The notes under the pieces: model-generated
Database searches by the model: none
Told to the model about the DNA's origin: nothing
The model's input: the letters and a program-made list of their open reading frames with translations, nothing else
NCBI RefSeq assembly: GCF_001623525.1
Contig: NZ_CP015225.1
Location: forward strand, 3,968,001-4,032,000
DNA length: 64,000 bases
Reading direction: 5' to 3'
Source of the DNA: Pseudomonas fluorescens
GTDB taxonomy: Bacteria; Pseudomonadota; Gammaproteobacteria; Pseudomonadales; Pseudomonadaceae
Made by a program: the position numbers and the translations under genes
In this document: piece after piece, positions 21,746-32,123 of the stretch
How positions within the stretch are numbered: the stretch's first letter is position 1
How the letters are laid out: every line of letters starts with the position of its first letter

Positions 21746-22450
21746 TTACTGAAATGTCACCGCGCGCCAGTCAGACGCTTCGATAAAGCCGAGCAACCGT
21801 GGCGCTTGTGGCTGGGCAGTGGAAACGAACAACGAAGCCCCATAGCCAAAGGCAGAGGTCGGACGCTGGAGCGCGGTTTCCATCGCCTGCATGCATTCAC
21901 TGTGGGTCACCAGGATCAGGTTTCGCCCCGCCACCTTGTGGGCCAAAGCATTACGCAGCAGGTCATGCCGGCAATTGATCAGCCAATCGTCACCGGTGCC
22001 CACCTTGTTGAACATGTACCCCGCCGTCTGGGCTGCGCGCACACGTGGACTGTTGTAGAGATCGGCATTATCCAGGCCCAGTTGCTCGAACCGCGCCCCC
22101 AGGCCCACCGCGACGGCACGGCCCCGGTCAGTGATGCCTTCGCGATCATTCAGGCACGCGGCCTTGGAGTGATCGCAGCGTTCGACATGACGCACCAGCA
22201 CGATCATCTCCCCCTTGGCCCAGCCATCGGCCAAGGCCCGGGCGCCGGCGATATTGCCGTGGGCCAGGTCCGGTATCGCCGCCGGGCTGAGCAGCCAGAG
22301 CGTCAACGGGATCACCAGCAGTGCCGAGGCGAGGATGACCATGGCGTTTTGGTAACGGGCGAACCGGCGCGTATCGATCGAGCGCGTTACGCCGAAAAGG
22401 CTCAGTCTCAGTTCCACATCAAGCCGCCCCGACGGCATCCACCCAGTCAT
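21746..22450 (-). CDS. Membrane-anchored histidine phosphatase family protein
   Basis: Histidine phosphatase superfamily (branch 1) with the catalytic segment VLVRHVERC in place of the usual RHG/E signature and a second His in LVTHSE. An N-terminal hydrophobic segment (MVILASALLVIPLTLWLL) anchors it with the catalytic domain outside. I used the ATG at 22450 (234 aa). No start has a convincing ribosome site, and the frame is open 30 codons upstream, so the start is uncertain. It resembles Ais/PmrG-like envelope phosphatases in layout. Together with the downstream PAP2 phosphatase it suggests a two-gene unit acting on phosphorylated envelope components. Confidence 0.75.
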   Translation of the reverse strand: MTGWMPSGRLDVELRLSLFGVTRSIDTRRFARYQNAMVILASALLVIPLTLWLLSPAAIPDLAHGNIAGARALADGWAKGEMIVLVRHVERCDHSKAACLNDREGITDRGRAVAVGLGARFEQLGLDNADLYNSPRVRAAQTAGYMFNKVGTGDDWLINCRHDLLRNALAHKVAGRNLILVTHSECMQAMETALQRPTSAFGYGASLFVSTAQPQAPRLLGFIEASDWRAVTFQ

Positions 22451-22513
22451 TCGATGGCGCGACAGTAGAGAGGCCGACGTAGGCAGGCGGTGAAACAGAT
22501 GTGAAAAAAAGCT

Positions 22514-22541
22514 TGGGGTGCAAGCAAAGCTTGCTCCCACA
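22514..22541. repeat. Degenerate GTGGGAGCAAGC-type repeat
   Basis: Imperfect inverted repeat, TGGGGTGCAAGC with GCTTGCTCCCA, related to the short palindromic repeat at 45416. It sits in the divergent gap ahead of the chemoreceptor gene. Confidence 0.5.
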
Positions 22542-22676
22542 GATACCCGGAAAAAAACTTACAGATCTTGCCCTCCCCGCCGATACAGCCCTGTTACATG
22601 CTCTTGCTGGCTCTTAACAACAACAATCTTCCAGCGTACCGACGATCAAGCAGCACAACGTTCCTGGAGGAATTTG

Positions 22677-24596
22677 ATGAATAGCTGGTTTGGCAACATT
22701 AGCGTCAACATGAAATTGGGCCTGGGCTTCGGCCTGGTGCTGGTATTGACTTGCCTGCTGGCCCTGACCAGTTGGACCAGCCTGGGTGGACTGATCCAGC
22801 GCAGCAACTGGATGAGCGACATCACCCAGCTCAACGCCGGCCTGACCAAGCTTCGCGTCACCCGTCTGCAATACATGCTGACCAACGGTGACGAGACCGC
22901 CGCACAAAATGTGCAGACCACCCTCGATGGTTTCGTGGCGCAACAGAACGCCCTGCTCAGCAGCTTCAAGAGCCCGGAAAACGTCAAGTTGCTCAAAGAG
23001 CAGAGCGCAGTCATCAACGCCTACCAGGCGTCCCTGAACAAAATGCGCAGTGCCTACCGCACGGGCAATACTGCCCGCGATGCCATGGGCGCTAACGCCG
23101 AGATAGCCTACAAGCTGATCGAGACCCTGGATTCGGACGTGCGGAAAATGGGCGCCGGCGACGAGCGTTTCACCCAGTTCCAGGCCATCACCCAGGCCAA
23201 GCAGGACTTCATGCTGGCCCGCTATGAAGTGCGCGGCTACACCACCAACAGCAACGCTGACACCGAACGCAAGGCCGTCGCCCAACTGGACGACGCCATC
23301 GCTTCGCTCAAACCGCTCAATGAACACTTTTCCAGCACCCGCCAGGATGAACTGCGCCAACTGGAAAACACCCTGGCCCAATACCGCAGCGCCGTGCAGG
23401 CCTTCAAGCTGGCCACCGCCGATGTGGTGCAGGCGCGCAAGGAAATGACCGACCAGGGCGCAACCATCGTGACCCTGAGCGAACAGCTGTACCAGATCCA
23501 GCTCGACCGCCGCGACGCCGAAAGTGCCCAGGCGCGCACCCTGCAACTGGTCAGCACCCTGCTGGCATTGCTGGTCGGCGTCATTGCCGCCGTGATCATC
23601 ACTCGCCAGATCACCGGCCCACTGCGTGAAACCCTGACCGTGGTCGAACGTATTGCCAGCGGCGACCTGTCGCACACGGTCATCGTCACTCGCCGCGATG
23701 AACTGGGCGTGCTGCAACAAGGCATCGCGCGCATGGGCGTGACCCTGCGCGACCTGATCAGCGGCATCCGCGATGGCGTGACCCAGATCGCCAGCGCCGC
23801 CGAAGAGCTGTCCGCCGTGACCGAGCAGACCAGCGCCGGGGTCAACAGCCAGAAAGTCGAGACCGACCAGGTCGCCACTGCCATGCACGAAATGACCGCC
23901 ACGGTGCAGGAAGTGGCACGCAACGCCGAAGAAGCCTCCCAGGCAGCCGCCGCCGCTGATGGCGAAGCCCGTGCCGGTGACAAGGTGGTCAGCGAAGCCA
24001 TCGCCCAGATCGAACGGCTGGCCAGCGAAGTGGTTCGCTCCACCGACGCCATGACCGTGCTGCAACAGGAAAGCGACAAGATCGGCAGCGTCATGGACGT
24101 GATCAAGGCCGTGGCCGAGCAAACCAACCTGCTGGCCCTCAACGCAGCCATCGAAGCAGCCCGCGCCGGTGAAGCCGGCCGTGGTTTCGCCGTGGTGGCC
24201 GACGAAGTCCGCGGCCTGGCCCAGCGCACACAGAAATCCACCGAGGAAATCGAAGGGCTGGTGGCCGGCCTGCAAAACGGTACCCAGCAAGTGGCGGCCG
24301 TGATGAACAACAGCCGCAGCCTCACCGACAGCAGCGTGGCCCTGACACGCAAGGCTGGGGAATCACTGGGGAACATCACCCGCACGGTGTCGAACATCCA
24401 GTCGATGAACCAGCAGATCGCCGCTGCCGCCGAGCAGCAAAGCGCCGTGGCCGAGGAGATCAGCCGCAGCATCATCAACGTGCGCGACGTCTCGGAACAG
24501 ACCGCCGCCGCCAGCGAAGAAACTGCTGCTTCCAGTGTGGAACTGGCACGGCTGGGTAATCAGTTGCAGATGATGGTCAGCCACTTTCGGGTTTGA
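22677..24596 (+). CDS. Methyl-accepting chemotaxis protein with a large helical periplasmic sensor
   Basis: Chemoreceptor of 639 aa. It has an N-terminal membrane span (about 14-36), an all-helical periplasmic region of about 250 residues, a second span (about 290-312), HAMP and a long coiled-coil signalling domain. The hairpin tip is highly conserved, with [19 protein letters not shown] and [12 protein letters not shown]. The sensor length and composition fit a helical bimodular (HBM) domain rather than a simple four-helix bundle. HBM receptors in Pseudomonas bind organic acids such as TCA intermediates; the ligand here is not predictable. No CheR-binding C-terminal pentapeptide is seen (it ends SHFRV). 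TGGAGGA sets the ATG at 22677. It is monocistronic. Confidence 0.92.
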   Translation: MNSWFGNISVNMKLGLGFGLVLVLTCLLALTSWTSLGGLIQRSNWMSDITQLNAGLTKLRVTRLQYMLTNGDETAAQNVQTTLDGFVAQQNALLSSFKSPENVKLLKEQSAVINAYQASLNKMRSAYRTGNTARDAMGANAEIAYKLIETLDSDVRKMGAGDERFTQFQAITQAKQDFMLARYEVRGYTTNSNADTERKAVAQLDDAIASLKPLNEHFSSTRQDELRQLENTLAQYRSAVQAFKLATADVVQARKEMTDQGATIVTLSEQLYQIQLDRRDAESAQARTLQLVSTLLALLVGVIAAVIITRQITGPLRETLTVVERIASGDLSHTVIVTRRDELGVLQQGIARMGVTLRDLISGIRDGVTQIASAAEELSAVTEQTSAGVNSQKVETDQVATAMHEMTATVQEVARNAEEASQAAAAADGEARAGDKVVSEAIAQIERLASEVVRSTDAMTVLQQESDKIGSVMDVIKAVAEQTNLLALNAAIEAARAGEAGRGFAVVADEVRGLAQRTQKSTEEIEGLVAGLQNGTQQVAAVMNNSRSLTDSSVALTRKAGESLGNITRTVSNIQSMNQQIAAAAEQQSAVAEEISRSIINVRDVSEQTAAASEETAASSVELARLGNQLQMMVSHFRV

Positions 24597-24958
24597 ATCG
24601 CTAACCCCTGACGTCCCACACGTTGCAACAATGTGGTTCACTTAAGGGTATGAAGAACCCATGGCGAGGGAGCTTGCTCCCGCTGGGCTGCGAAGCAGCC
24701 CTTTCATGTGAGTGCTTCGCACTCAAGCGGGAGCAAGCTCCCTCGCCACAATGAATTACAGCATTGCAGACGTCGTGGGCCTCTCCTAGATCCCACGCTC
24801 TTGGCATACGGCCTACATTAAAATCCCGCTAAGCAAAACAAGCAACGCATCGCCCTTTCGTACAAATCCTCCGCCCTCGTCCTACCGCCTTTTGTTGCAC
24901 GCTCCTGTACGGTTTCGCTTGAACAAGCACATCCGTTCGAACAGGAGATGGACAGCAC
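24597..24958. other. Intergenic region, 362 bp, before the Tc toxin operon
   Basis: Contains a paired REP element (24662-24748) and a T/A-richer stretch at 24820-24945 that probably holds the Tc promoter. A TTGGCA hexamer is present near 24802, but no well-spaced -10 is convincing. AGGAG at 24943-24947 precedes the first Tc gene. Confidence 0.6.
24662..24748. repeat. Paired REP element (BIME-like)
   Basis: Two inverted copies of the Pseudomonas REP core GGCGAGGGAGCTTGCTCCC, separated by about 40 nt that include a GCTGGGCTGCGAAGCAGCCC hairpin. Confidence 0.9.
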
Positions 24959-27493
24959 ATGGACGCAAGCAACGACTCACTGTTGCACCGGCTCATCGAG
25001 GCCCCAATCGGCGATGACAACGCCCAGGCCGATTTCAGGACAGCCCTGCAGCGCATGGGATTGACGTCGGTCTTCGACGTCATGCGCATGGGCAAGGCGC
25101 AGTTCATCCTTGAGCTGGGCAAGCACACCGACGTGGATGCCGGGCAGGTCTATGACAATGCCGCCAGCTATGCCGGGCAGGTCAGTCGCCTGTATCAGGA
25201 GCACCTGATATCACCCAGCGATACCCGGCGACGTGCCCGGCGCAGCCTGGGTTCGGACTCAACCTCGGCGTCCGTCAGCTATCAAGCGCTGTTCAACGAG
25301 CATTGGGATCAGTTCTGCAAGGAAGGTGACATCGCGGCCATCGACTCGCCCGTGGCCTATCTGCGGGCGCTGTATCTGTTTGCCGGCCAGCTGGAAAACG
25401 CCTCCCCATCAACCGACAAAATCACCCTGGAGCAACGGCGACCGGACCTCAAGGGGCTGATGCTCGATCACCAGAGCGCCTTCGTTGCGCGGCCGATGCT
25501 GGACATCGTCAATGACACCTTGCGCAGCGCGATCGAAGCCCATCTGGCAACGAGCGACAAGACCGTCCACCAGGTCCTGGCCAGCGAACACTACCCTTTC
25601 TCACTGCCCTACGACCTGCATCATCACCAGTGCCTGCTGGGGCTAGGCGCAAACAAACCGGCGCTGGGCGAATTGAATTATCGGGTGAGCCTGAAACTCC
25701 CGTTTTCACCAGGGGACTCACCTTACGGGCGTGTTTCGCAATCCCGTGTCGAGGCGCAAAGATTGTTGTCCGGGCTCAGCCCTGAGCAACAGAAAATCCT
25801 GCTTGCACCGGCCAGTTCAGACCTGGACCTTGGCGTCCTGAAGAAAAGCTACGGCACTGAAAACCCCAATCGCCTCCACAATCTTTCGTTCTTCAAGGAG
25901 CGCACCGGGCTGACCACGGAACAGGTCGAGCAGTTGCTGGCACAAGGTGCCTACAGCCCGCGAACCTCGACCGCCAGTCCCCCCTCGATTCATGCCAGCA
26001 ATTATGGAGCCGCTTACATCAACGGGCCGGAATCGAAAGCCACCCTGACGACTCTCAAATCCACGAACACCGTCATCCATGCATCTCGCGAACGGTTCGC
26101 CCGCATGCAGCGAATGATTCGATTGCAGCGCTGGACCGGTCTTCCCGTTGCCGAACTGGACACGCTGATCGTCAATGCCTTGCGCTCGGAAGGCAACGCG
26201 ACGATGACGCTCAACACCAATACCTTGCGCACCCTGGGGGTCTATCGCTACCTGAACCAACGCCACGGCATCGCACCGCAAGAGTTTGCGTCGTTACTGC
26301 ACGACATGCCGATTGCTGCTTGCGGCCAGCAGGTGCCCTTGTTTGACCAGGTGTTCAATCGAACCCAATTGCTCGGACACCCGCAGGTGGAAGACCTGGT
26401 CACGACGGATCTGAAAACCTTCAGCTATCTCAGTGCGGGCCTCGGACTTCCCATCACGCAAGATTCGCTGCTGTTGCTAACGAAGCAAACCGAAAAATAC
26501 CTGTCTTCGTTTAAACACGATTTATCCACGGTCTCGTCACTCTACCGCCAGGCCCGTATCGCCCAGATGTTCGGGCTCTCTCCCTTCGAATGCACGGCGC
26601 TGGCCCACTTACTGGGCGGGGAAGATTTCTGCAAAGCGTTGGCGACAGGGGCATTGAGTACTTCGCACGTCTCACAACCCGACATTCTCGATGTACTGAT
26701 GGCGCTGGATTGGGCCGTCGACTGGCTCAAGCAAGACAACCGGGATGTCGCGTCATGGTGTCGTCTGTTCGAGGTTGTCGAAGACGACGTGCCAATGAAC
26801 AAGAGCCTGGAAAAACGACTGTCGATACTGCTGGCGCAAGAGCCCCAACCGAGCGGAGACCGGCACGTGGTGGAGACCTTGCTGCACGACCTTGCCGACT
26901 TGTCTGCGGAGTACTTCCCCTGCGTGATGCGAATGGCCGACACCCATGCAACAACGATTGTCGCGGCCATCGAGAGCGCCCCTGGGAAAATGCCTGCATT
27001 GCTGGCGACGGTATTGCGCACGGCCCAAGCGTGCAAGGGTTTGCACCTGAGCAGCAGCACGCTGCGGCAATTGATGAATAACCCAACCTGGCTGGCCGCA
27101 GGCAGCACAGGAACGCTGACGCCTCAAACCCTGTATCTACTCGAACGCTTCAGTCACTGTGCCCACCATCAGGCCCGGTCAGAAGAACGCCTGCTGCATT
27201 ACTTGCAGCTTGCCAACCAGGACACGCCGCAAGGCACAGGCGAAGAAGCCAATAAACTGCTGGCCAGCCTGCTGGACTGGAGCACTGACGAAGTCAGTTG
27301 CCTGACCGCACACCTGGAACACAAACGCGCCCAGTCCATGGAAGCCGTGGATTGGATCATGCGCTGCCAGGCGTGCTGCCAGCACACCGGGCTGTCGGCC
27401 AGCCTGCTGCTCAAGGCAACCGCACTCAACAACGACAGCGAGACATCGGACTGGAGGACCGTCGGTGAAGCGCTGATCGCGGCCTGCCACTGA
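24959..27493 (+). CDS. Insecticidal Tc toxin TcA subunit, N-terminal half (TcaA/SpvA-like)
   Basis: First gene of a Tc toxin operon, 844 aa. The region around residues 20-330 resembles the VRP1/SpvA-type N-terminus of TcA proteins (YLRALYLFAGQLE, followed by DLKGLMLDHQSAF). The rest is the alpha-helical shell found before the receptor-binding part in TcdA. Paired with the next gene it makes up a split TcA, as with TcaA/TcaB of Photorhabdus. TcA forms the pentameric bell that binds the cell and injects the toxin. It has no signal peptide, consistent with Tc release by lysis or dedicated release systems. AGGAG lies 11 nt upstream of the ATG. The next gene follows after 34 bp. Confidence 0.85.
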   Translation: MDASNDSLLHRLIEAPIGDDNAQADFRTALQRMGLTSVFDVMRMGKAQFILELGKHTDVDAGQVYDNAASYAGQVSRLYQEHLISPSDTRRRARRSLGSDSTSASVSYQALFNEHWDQFCKEGDIAAIDSPVAYLRALYLFAGQLENASPSTDKITLEQRRPDLKGLMLDHQSAFVARPMLDIVNDTLRSAIEAHLATSDKTVHQVLASEHYPFSLPYDLHHHQCLLGLGANKPALGELNYRVSLKLPFSPGDSPYGRVSQSRVEAQRLLSGLSPEQQKILLAPASSDLDLGVLKKSYGTENPNRLHNLSFFKERTGLTTEQVEQLLAQGAYSPRTSTASPPSIHASNYGAAYINGPESKATLTTLKSTNTVIHASRERFARMQRMIRLQRWTGLPVAELDTLIVNALRSEGNATMTLNTNTLRTLGVYRYLNQRHGIAPQEFASLLHDMPIAACGQQVPLFDQVFNRTQLLGHPQVEDLVTTDLKTFSYLSAGLGLPITQDSLLLLTKQTEKYLSSFKHDLSTVSSLYRQARIAQMFGLSPFECTALAHLLGGEDFCKALATGALSTSHVSQPDILDVLMALDWAVDWLKQDNRDVASWCRLFEVVEDDVPMNKSLEKRLSILLAQEPQPSGDRHVVETLLHDLADLSAEYFPCVMRMADTHATTIVAAIESAPGKMPALLATVLRTAQACKGLHLSSSTLRQLMNNPTWLAAGSTGTLTPQTLYLLERFSHCAHHQARSEERLLHYLQLANQDTPQGTGEEANKLLASLLDWSTDEVSCLTAHLEHKRAQSMEAVDWIMRCQACCQHTGLSASLLLKATALNNDSETSDWRTVGEALIAACH

Positions 27494-27527
27494 CACGTCC
27501 ACCGTCCTCAACATTCAAGGATTGAAT

Positions 27528-30500
27528 ATGACCGTTGCCATAAAAAAGCAGCTTGATGAAAGCCTGCGTGATGCACAGTTAGCGCTCTATTTGAACCAGG
27601 TCGCGCCCAACAACCCTACGACAAGAAACCTGAAACTCAAGACGGCCGAGGCGCTTTACGAATACTGGTTGCTCGATGTACTGGTCAGCCAGGACGTGCC
27701 CACCACACCCGTGGCGTGTGCCATCGCCAGCCTGCAGCAATACGTCCATCGCATCCTGATGAACCTGGAACCCGGCTACGACTCGGCAAGCCTGGGCGCC
27801 GAGCACCTGAAGACTTGGCGCAACGAGCTGCATCAATACCCCACCTGGGCCGCCCATCAAAAGTTGCTCTATTTCCCGGCGATATATCTGGACCCACTGC
27901 TGAGGGCCAACAAGAGCGACAACTTCCGGCAACTGGAAAACGACCTCAATCAGAACCAGATTCAACCCGATGCGGTCCAGTCCGCGGTCACGGCATACCT
28001 GACCCGGTTCGAAGAAGTCGCCAACCTGAACATTCTCACTGGTTACATCGATGGCGAGGACTTTGCCAACAGCACTTACTATTTCATTGCCAAATCACGC
28101 TCCGAGAACAGCTATTTCTGGCGTTCGCTGAACATGGCTCAACGCCCAATCAACGGCACGCCACCGCCCTCGCCTGCCACCCCGCCGAAACTTGACCAGC
28201 CCGATCCCTACGCCTGGTCGGACTGGGAAAAAGCCAACGTGCCAATTTCCGATAACGCGGTCGAACATTCAATAAGGCCGGTCTGGTTCAACAATCGTTT
28301 GTTCGTCGTATGGGCCGAATGCATCCATCAGGATCCGTCAGCCACCCGCAATGCCTCTTCACCGTCACAAGCGACTACCCATCATCCGCTATTACGCTTG
28401 AGTCTTTGTTTCAAAAAACCGGATGGAAGCTGGAGCACCCCGCGTGTTTGCCTACAGGGCTATTGCGAGGACAACGCGCTTCGCAGCATGGAGCTGGATG
28501 CGATCAAGGCATTGGTCGGCACTGTTGCCGTGCAATACCGCAAGGGTGCGCGCGATGTGTTGTTTCTCGCCTTGTGTGCACGTGAAGCCAGGACCGACTC
28601 GCTCAATTCAACCGGCAACCACTTCACGTTCATTAAAACAACGTGCATCGATAAAAACCTCACCCCTGAGCCCGGTAGCTCAGCCACCACGGAACAAGCA
28701 GCGGAAGAGCATTATCGCCAGTACAACGCCGATGAAAAAACACTCATCAGCGCTACGGCGCAACGTATCCAAACCAAAACATCCGCCGAAATCGTCCCCA
28801 TTGAAGTTGCCCTCCCCGAGAATATGGAAGTCTCCATGTCGGATTTCGATGGGCATCGGCAACGCATTGGCATCGAATCAGTCGACGGGCCATCCCCCTC
28901 AACCCTCACGCTGCGTATGAGCGCAATCATCCACCTCGAGCACTACGGGGTTAGAACGTCGTCAAACCGTATGGAAATGCGCTTGAGACTGACAACCGTG
29001 CCCTATAAGACGCCTCGACTTCAGTTTGTTTGGGTGCTCCCTGCCCGGAGCTTGCCAGAAACGCCCTATGTAGCCCTTAGCGGGGGTTCGTTTTCTTCAA
29101 TACACAATGCCCCTTCGAAGTTCCTCGAGCAAAACTACCGGCTGTCATTCGATCATATGACCGATGCGGCCAAGGATAATGAACACTCGCCTGGCATCAC
29201 GTTAACCAACGACTTTCAAGGGAAATTGATCTCCACCCAGGCAGCGCGGCATCTGATCGCGGCAAGTCGACGTGTGGACCACACCAGCTATGCCGGCAAG
29301 GTGCAAAACCTGACCCTGCACGCGAACAATTCCGCCCCGCTGAACCTGGGTGAGACATTCGTTAGTCTGGACGAACCCCTCCTCCTCCAGTACGTGATTT
29401 TCCGCCGCCCGGACGCCTCGCACACTCAATCGCTAACGTATGAAGACCTGACGGTCGTAGCAGAGTCCAGCCCCGCACCGAACCTGGAGAAGTTCCTTGA
29501 GTTCACCTGGCGCAGCACAGACCTCGCCAAGCACGGTGACACTTTCCTTTGTGGGGTCGCCTTCGTTCACCCCGAGGAGCCGGAAAAAAAACTCTACTCC
29601 GCCCTCAAGGCGATCAAGCTGAAGTTCACTCCGGCACGCCTCCAGCCGCCAACCATTACTCACGTATCGACGCCAGGCCTGGGCGCCAGTCAATCCATCG
29701 ATTTCGCCGGTTCCGCCATCAACGAAAGCGATGCCCAGAACAAACCGCGCCAGCCCATCAGGTTGAACACCCTATTCGCTCCAGAACTGATCCGTCGTAC
29801 CGAAAACAGCCTGGATGATTTGTTTGATTGGCAGACCCAACATTTGCCGGAACCGGCCTTACCAGGCGTCGTCAGCAACAAGATGGATTTCCACGGCCCA
29901 TACGGCCGTTACTTCACGGAGCTGTTCCTCTACGTACCGTGGCTGATTGCCTACCGGCTAAACACCGAACAACGATACGAGGAAGCCGAACGCTGGCTCC
30001 GATATGTCTTCGACCCGAGTCGCGCAAATGAGGGGTGTTGGAGAAGCGTGCCTCTGGTCGACAGCAATATGACGGCCTATCACGACCAGGCCCCCCACGA
30101 TCCACACCAGATTGCCCTCAGTCATCCGGTGCACTTTCGCAAAGCGCTGTACTTCCTGTACCTCGACATCCTGATCAACCGAGGCGACGCCGCGTATCGC
30201 GCGCTGACACCCGATAGCCTCAGTGAGGCCAAGCTATGGTACGTACGGGCGCTGGAGTTATTGGGACCGCGGGCGGTCGTTCAGACACTCGATCAATGGA
30301 CGAGCATCAGCCTGCAAGCGTTGAGCGAAAGCAGCAATGAAGACCTGCGCGGGTTCGAACGCTTCCTGAGCCAGTCCGACACCCCCCACCCGTTGCGCAT
30401 TCGTGGTAACCCTTCGCCGTCGTCCTTGCCTGCGATCGATACCCCGTACTTGCGCGTACCGTTCAACCCCGATCTGCTCAAACGCTGGGACATCACCGAA

Positions 30501-32123
30501 AGTCGCCTGTACAACCTGCGGCATAACCTCGACATCGTCGGCAAGCCGCTGCATTTGCCGCTGTTCGCTCCGCCGCTGGATCCTCGCGCCTTGCCCGGCG
30601 CCAACGCCCTGAACATCGCCGACAGCGCCGCGTCGGGTTTATCGCTCCCACACCTCCCGAACTATCGCTTCATGGTCATGCACAGCCAGGCACAGAGTGC
30701 CGTTGAAAGCCTCAGCCAGTTCGGCGCCACGCTGCTATCGCTGATCGAGCGCAAAGAGCAGGCTCAATTGCAGGAACTGCAACAACAGCAAGCCTGGGAC
30801 CTGGCGAAAATCTCGGTCGACCTGCAACGCCAGGCACTGAAGATCGACCGCCATAACCGCCAGGCGCTGCTGGCCAGCCGTTCTATCGTCGAGGGACGAG
30901 CCCATTACTACCAGCATCTGCTGGACAAAGGCGTCAGTGAAGCCGAGAGGCACGCCTGTCGGTTGTACTTGAGAAGTGGCTCAGCCGAACGGGATGCGTC
31001 CGACTCCCAGGCCGTAGCAGGCAGCCTAATGATGACCCCTAACATTTTTGGCTTCAGCAATGGCGGCTCCCGTTGGGAAGGTGCGCTGCACGCTGGCGCA
31101 GCGATCGCCCAAGGCACCGCCATCAGCGACCGCACGACAGCGGCCCATCTCGAGCGGACGGCACAGTTCCATCGTCGTCGGCAGGAATGGACCCAGGCCC
31201 GAGACCAGGCACAGCTCGAACTGGCGCAGGTCGACGCACAACTGGCACATGTTGCCGAGCAGGAAACGGCCACGCGCCTGCAACTTCGCCTGGCGGAATC
31301 GAGCCTGGGCCAAGCCAAGACCAACTACGATTTTTTCCGCAAGCGCTTTACCAAAGCTCAACTGTACCAATGGCTCAATAGCCAGTTTGCCGCGCTCTAC
31401 CGCCAAGCCTACGACGCAACAGTGGGTCTTTGCCTGACGGCTGAAGCTTGCTGGCAGTATGAACTGGCGGATTTGGACACGCGTTTCATCCAACCCGACA
31501 CCTGGAACGCAACCTATCGAGGCCTCGGAATGGGCGAGCAGCTGAAGCTGAGCCTGTTGAACATGCAGGCCGAATACTTGCGCCGCAACGAGCGGGATCT
31601 GGAAATTCGTAAAACGGTATCGCTGCGTCAACTCAAAAGCAAAACCGCAACCAGCACCATTAACAAGGAATGGGCGCAAATTCACGCCGACCTGTTGCAA
31701 GGCCAGTGCGAATTCGAGCTGACCCAAGAGTTGTTCGAGGAAGACTACAAAGATCGGCAGCATTATTTGCGGCGCATCAAGACCATCAGCGTCTCCTTGC
31801 CAGCCATCGTCGGCCCTTATGAAAACATTCGGGCCACGCTGACCCAGACCGCCAGCAAGGTGTTCATGTCTCCCGGTGGCCAGTCCGTGGAAAGCCGCCA
31901 CGCCAACCAGCAAATTGCCCTTTCCACGGGGGTCGACGATAACGGTCTGTTCACCCTCAACTTCAACGATGAGCGCTACCTGCCCTTCGAATACACCGGT
32001 GCGGTCTCCACGTGGTGCCTGAACTTCCCCAACCCCGAAGCCCAAAAGGACATGCTGGCGTCACTGACCGACATCATCGTGCAGGTGAACTACACAGCCC
32101 GGGCAGGCGGAGGTTCGCGATGA
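27528..32123 (+). CDS. Insecticidal Tc toxin TcA subunit, C-terminal half (TcaB/TcdA-like)
   Basis: Central and C-terminal part of TcA, 1531 aa. It contains a neuraminidase-like/receptor-binding middle (around WEKANVPISDN and IRPVWFNNRLFVVW), a long helical pore region with Gln/Glu-rich coiled coil (about 1080-1300), and the conserved TcB-binding C-terminus (about 1400-1531: YENIRATLTQTASKV, and FNDERYLPFEYTGAVSTW). The ATG at 27528 with AAGGA six bases upstream is preferred to a TTG six bases earlier. Its stop overlaps the TcB start (ATGA), so the subunits are likely translated together. Confidence 0.9.
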   Translation: MTVAIKKQLDESLRDAQLALYLNQVAPNNPTTRNLKLKTAEALYEYWLLDVLVSQDVPTTPVACAIASLQQYVHRILMNLEPGYDSASLGAEHLKTWRNELHQYPTWAAHQKLLYFPAIYLDPLLRANKSDNFRQLENDLNQNQIQPDAVQSAVTAYLTRFEEVANLNILTGYIDGEDFANSTYYFIAKSRSENSYFWRSLNMAQRPINGTPPPSPATPPKLDQPDPYAWSDWEKANVPISDNAVEHSIRPVWFNNRLFVVWAECIHQDPSATRNASSPSQATTHHPLLRLSLCFKKPDGSWSTPRVCLQGYCEDNALRSMELDAIKALVGTVAVQYRKGARDVLFLALCAREARTDSLNSTGNHFTFIKTTCIDKNLTPEPGSSATTEQAAEEHYRQYNADEKTLISATAQRIQTKTSAEIVPIEVALPENMEVSMSDFDGHRQRIGIESVDGPSPSTLTLRMSAIIHLEHYGVRTSSNRMEMRLRLTTVPYKTPRLQFVWVLPARSLPETPYVALSGGSFSSIHNAPSKFLEQNYRLSFDHMTDAAKDNEHSPGITLTNDFQGKLISTQAARHLIAASRRVDHTSYAGKVQNLTLHANNSAPLNLGETFVSLDEPLLLQYVIFRRPDASHTQSLTYEDLTVVAESSPAPNLEKFLEFTWRSTDLAKHGDTFLCGVAFVHPEEPEKKLYSALKAIKLKFTPARLQPPTITHVSTPGLGASQSIDFAGSAINESDAQNKPRQPIRLNTLFAPELIRRTENSLDDLFDWQTQHLPEPALPGVVSNKMDFHGPYGRYFTELFLYVPWLIAYRLNTEQRYEEAERWLRYVFDPSRANEGCWRSVPLVDSNMTAYHDQAPHDPHQIALSHPVHFRKALYFLYLDILINRGDAAYRALTPDSLSEAKLWYVRALELLGPRAVVQTLDQWTSISLQALSESSNEDLRGFERFLSQSDTPHPLRIRGNPSPSSLPAIDTPYLRVPFNPDLLKRWDITESRLYNLRHNLDIVGKPLHLPLFAPPLDPRALPGANALNIADSAASGLSLPHLPNYRFMVMHSQAQSAVESLSQFGATLLSLIERKEQAQLQELQQQQAWDLAKISVDLQRQALKIDRHNRQALLASRSIVEGRAHYYQHLLDKGVSEAERHACRLYLRSGSAERDASDSQAVAGSLMMTPNIFGFSNGGSRWEGALHAGAAIAQGTAISDRTTAAHLERTAQFHRRRQEWTQARDQAQLELAQVDAQLAHVAEQETATRLQLRLAESSLGQAKTNYDFFRKRFTKAQLYQWLNSQFAALYRQAYDATVGLCLTAEACWQYELADLDTRFIQPDTWNATYRGLGMGEQLKLSLLNMQAEYLRRNERDLEIRKTVSLRQLKSKTATSTINKEWAQIHADLLQGQCEFELTQELFEEDYKDRQHYLRRIKTISVSLPAIVGPYENIRATLTQTASKVFMSPGGQSVESRHANQQIALSTGVDDNGLFTLNFNDERYLPFEYTGAVSTWCLNFPNPEAQKDMLASLTDIIVQVNYTARAGGGSR

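Noticed and set aside
22614..24478. Long minus-strand frames (up to 558 codons) opposite the chemoreceptor
   Set aside because: Gly/His/Gln-rich antisense translation of a heptad-repeat gene; the plus strand has full MCP domain structure.
24662..24748. Paired inverted repeats as a CRISPR array
   Set aside because: Only two inverted copies with a hairpin spacer and no direct repeats: REP/BIME architecture. No cas genes are present.
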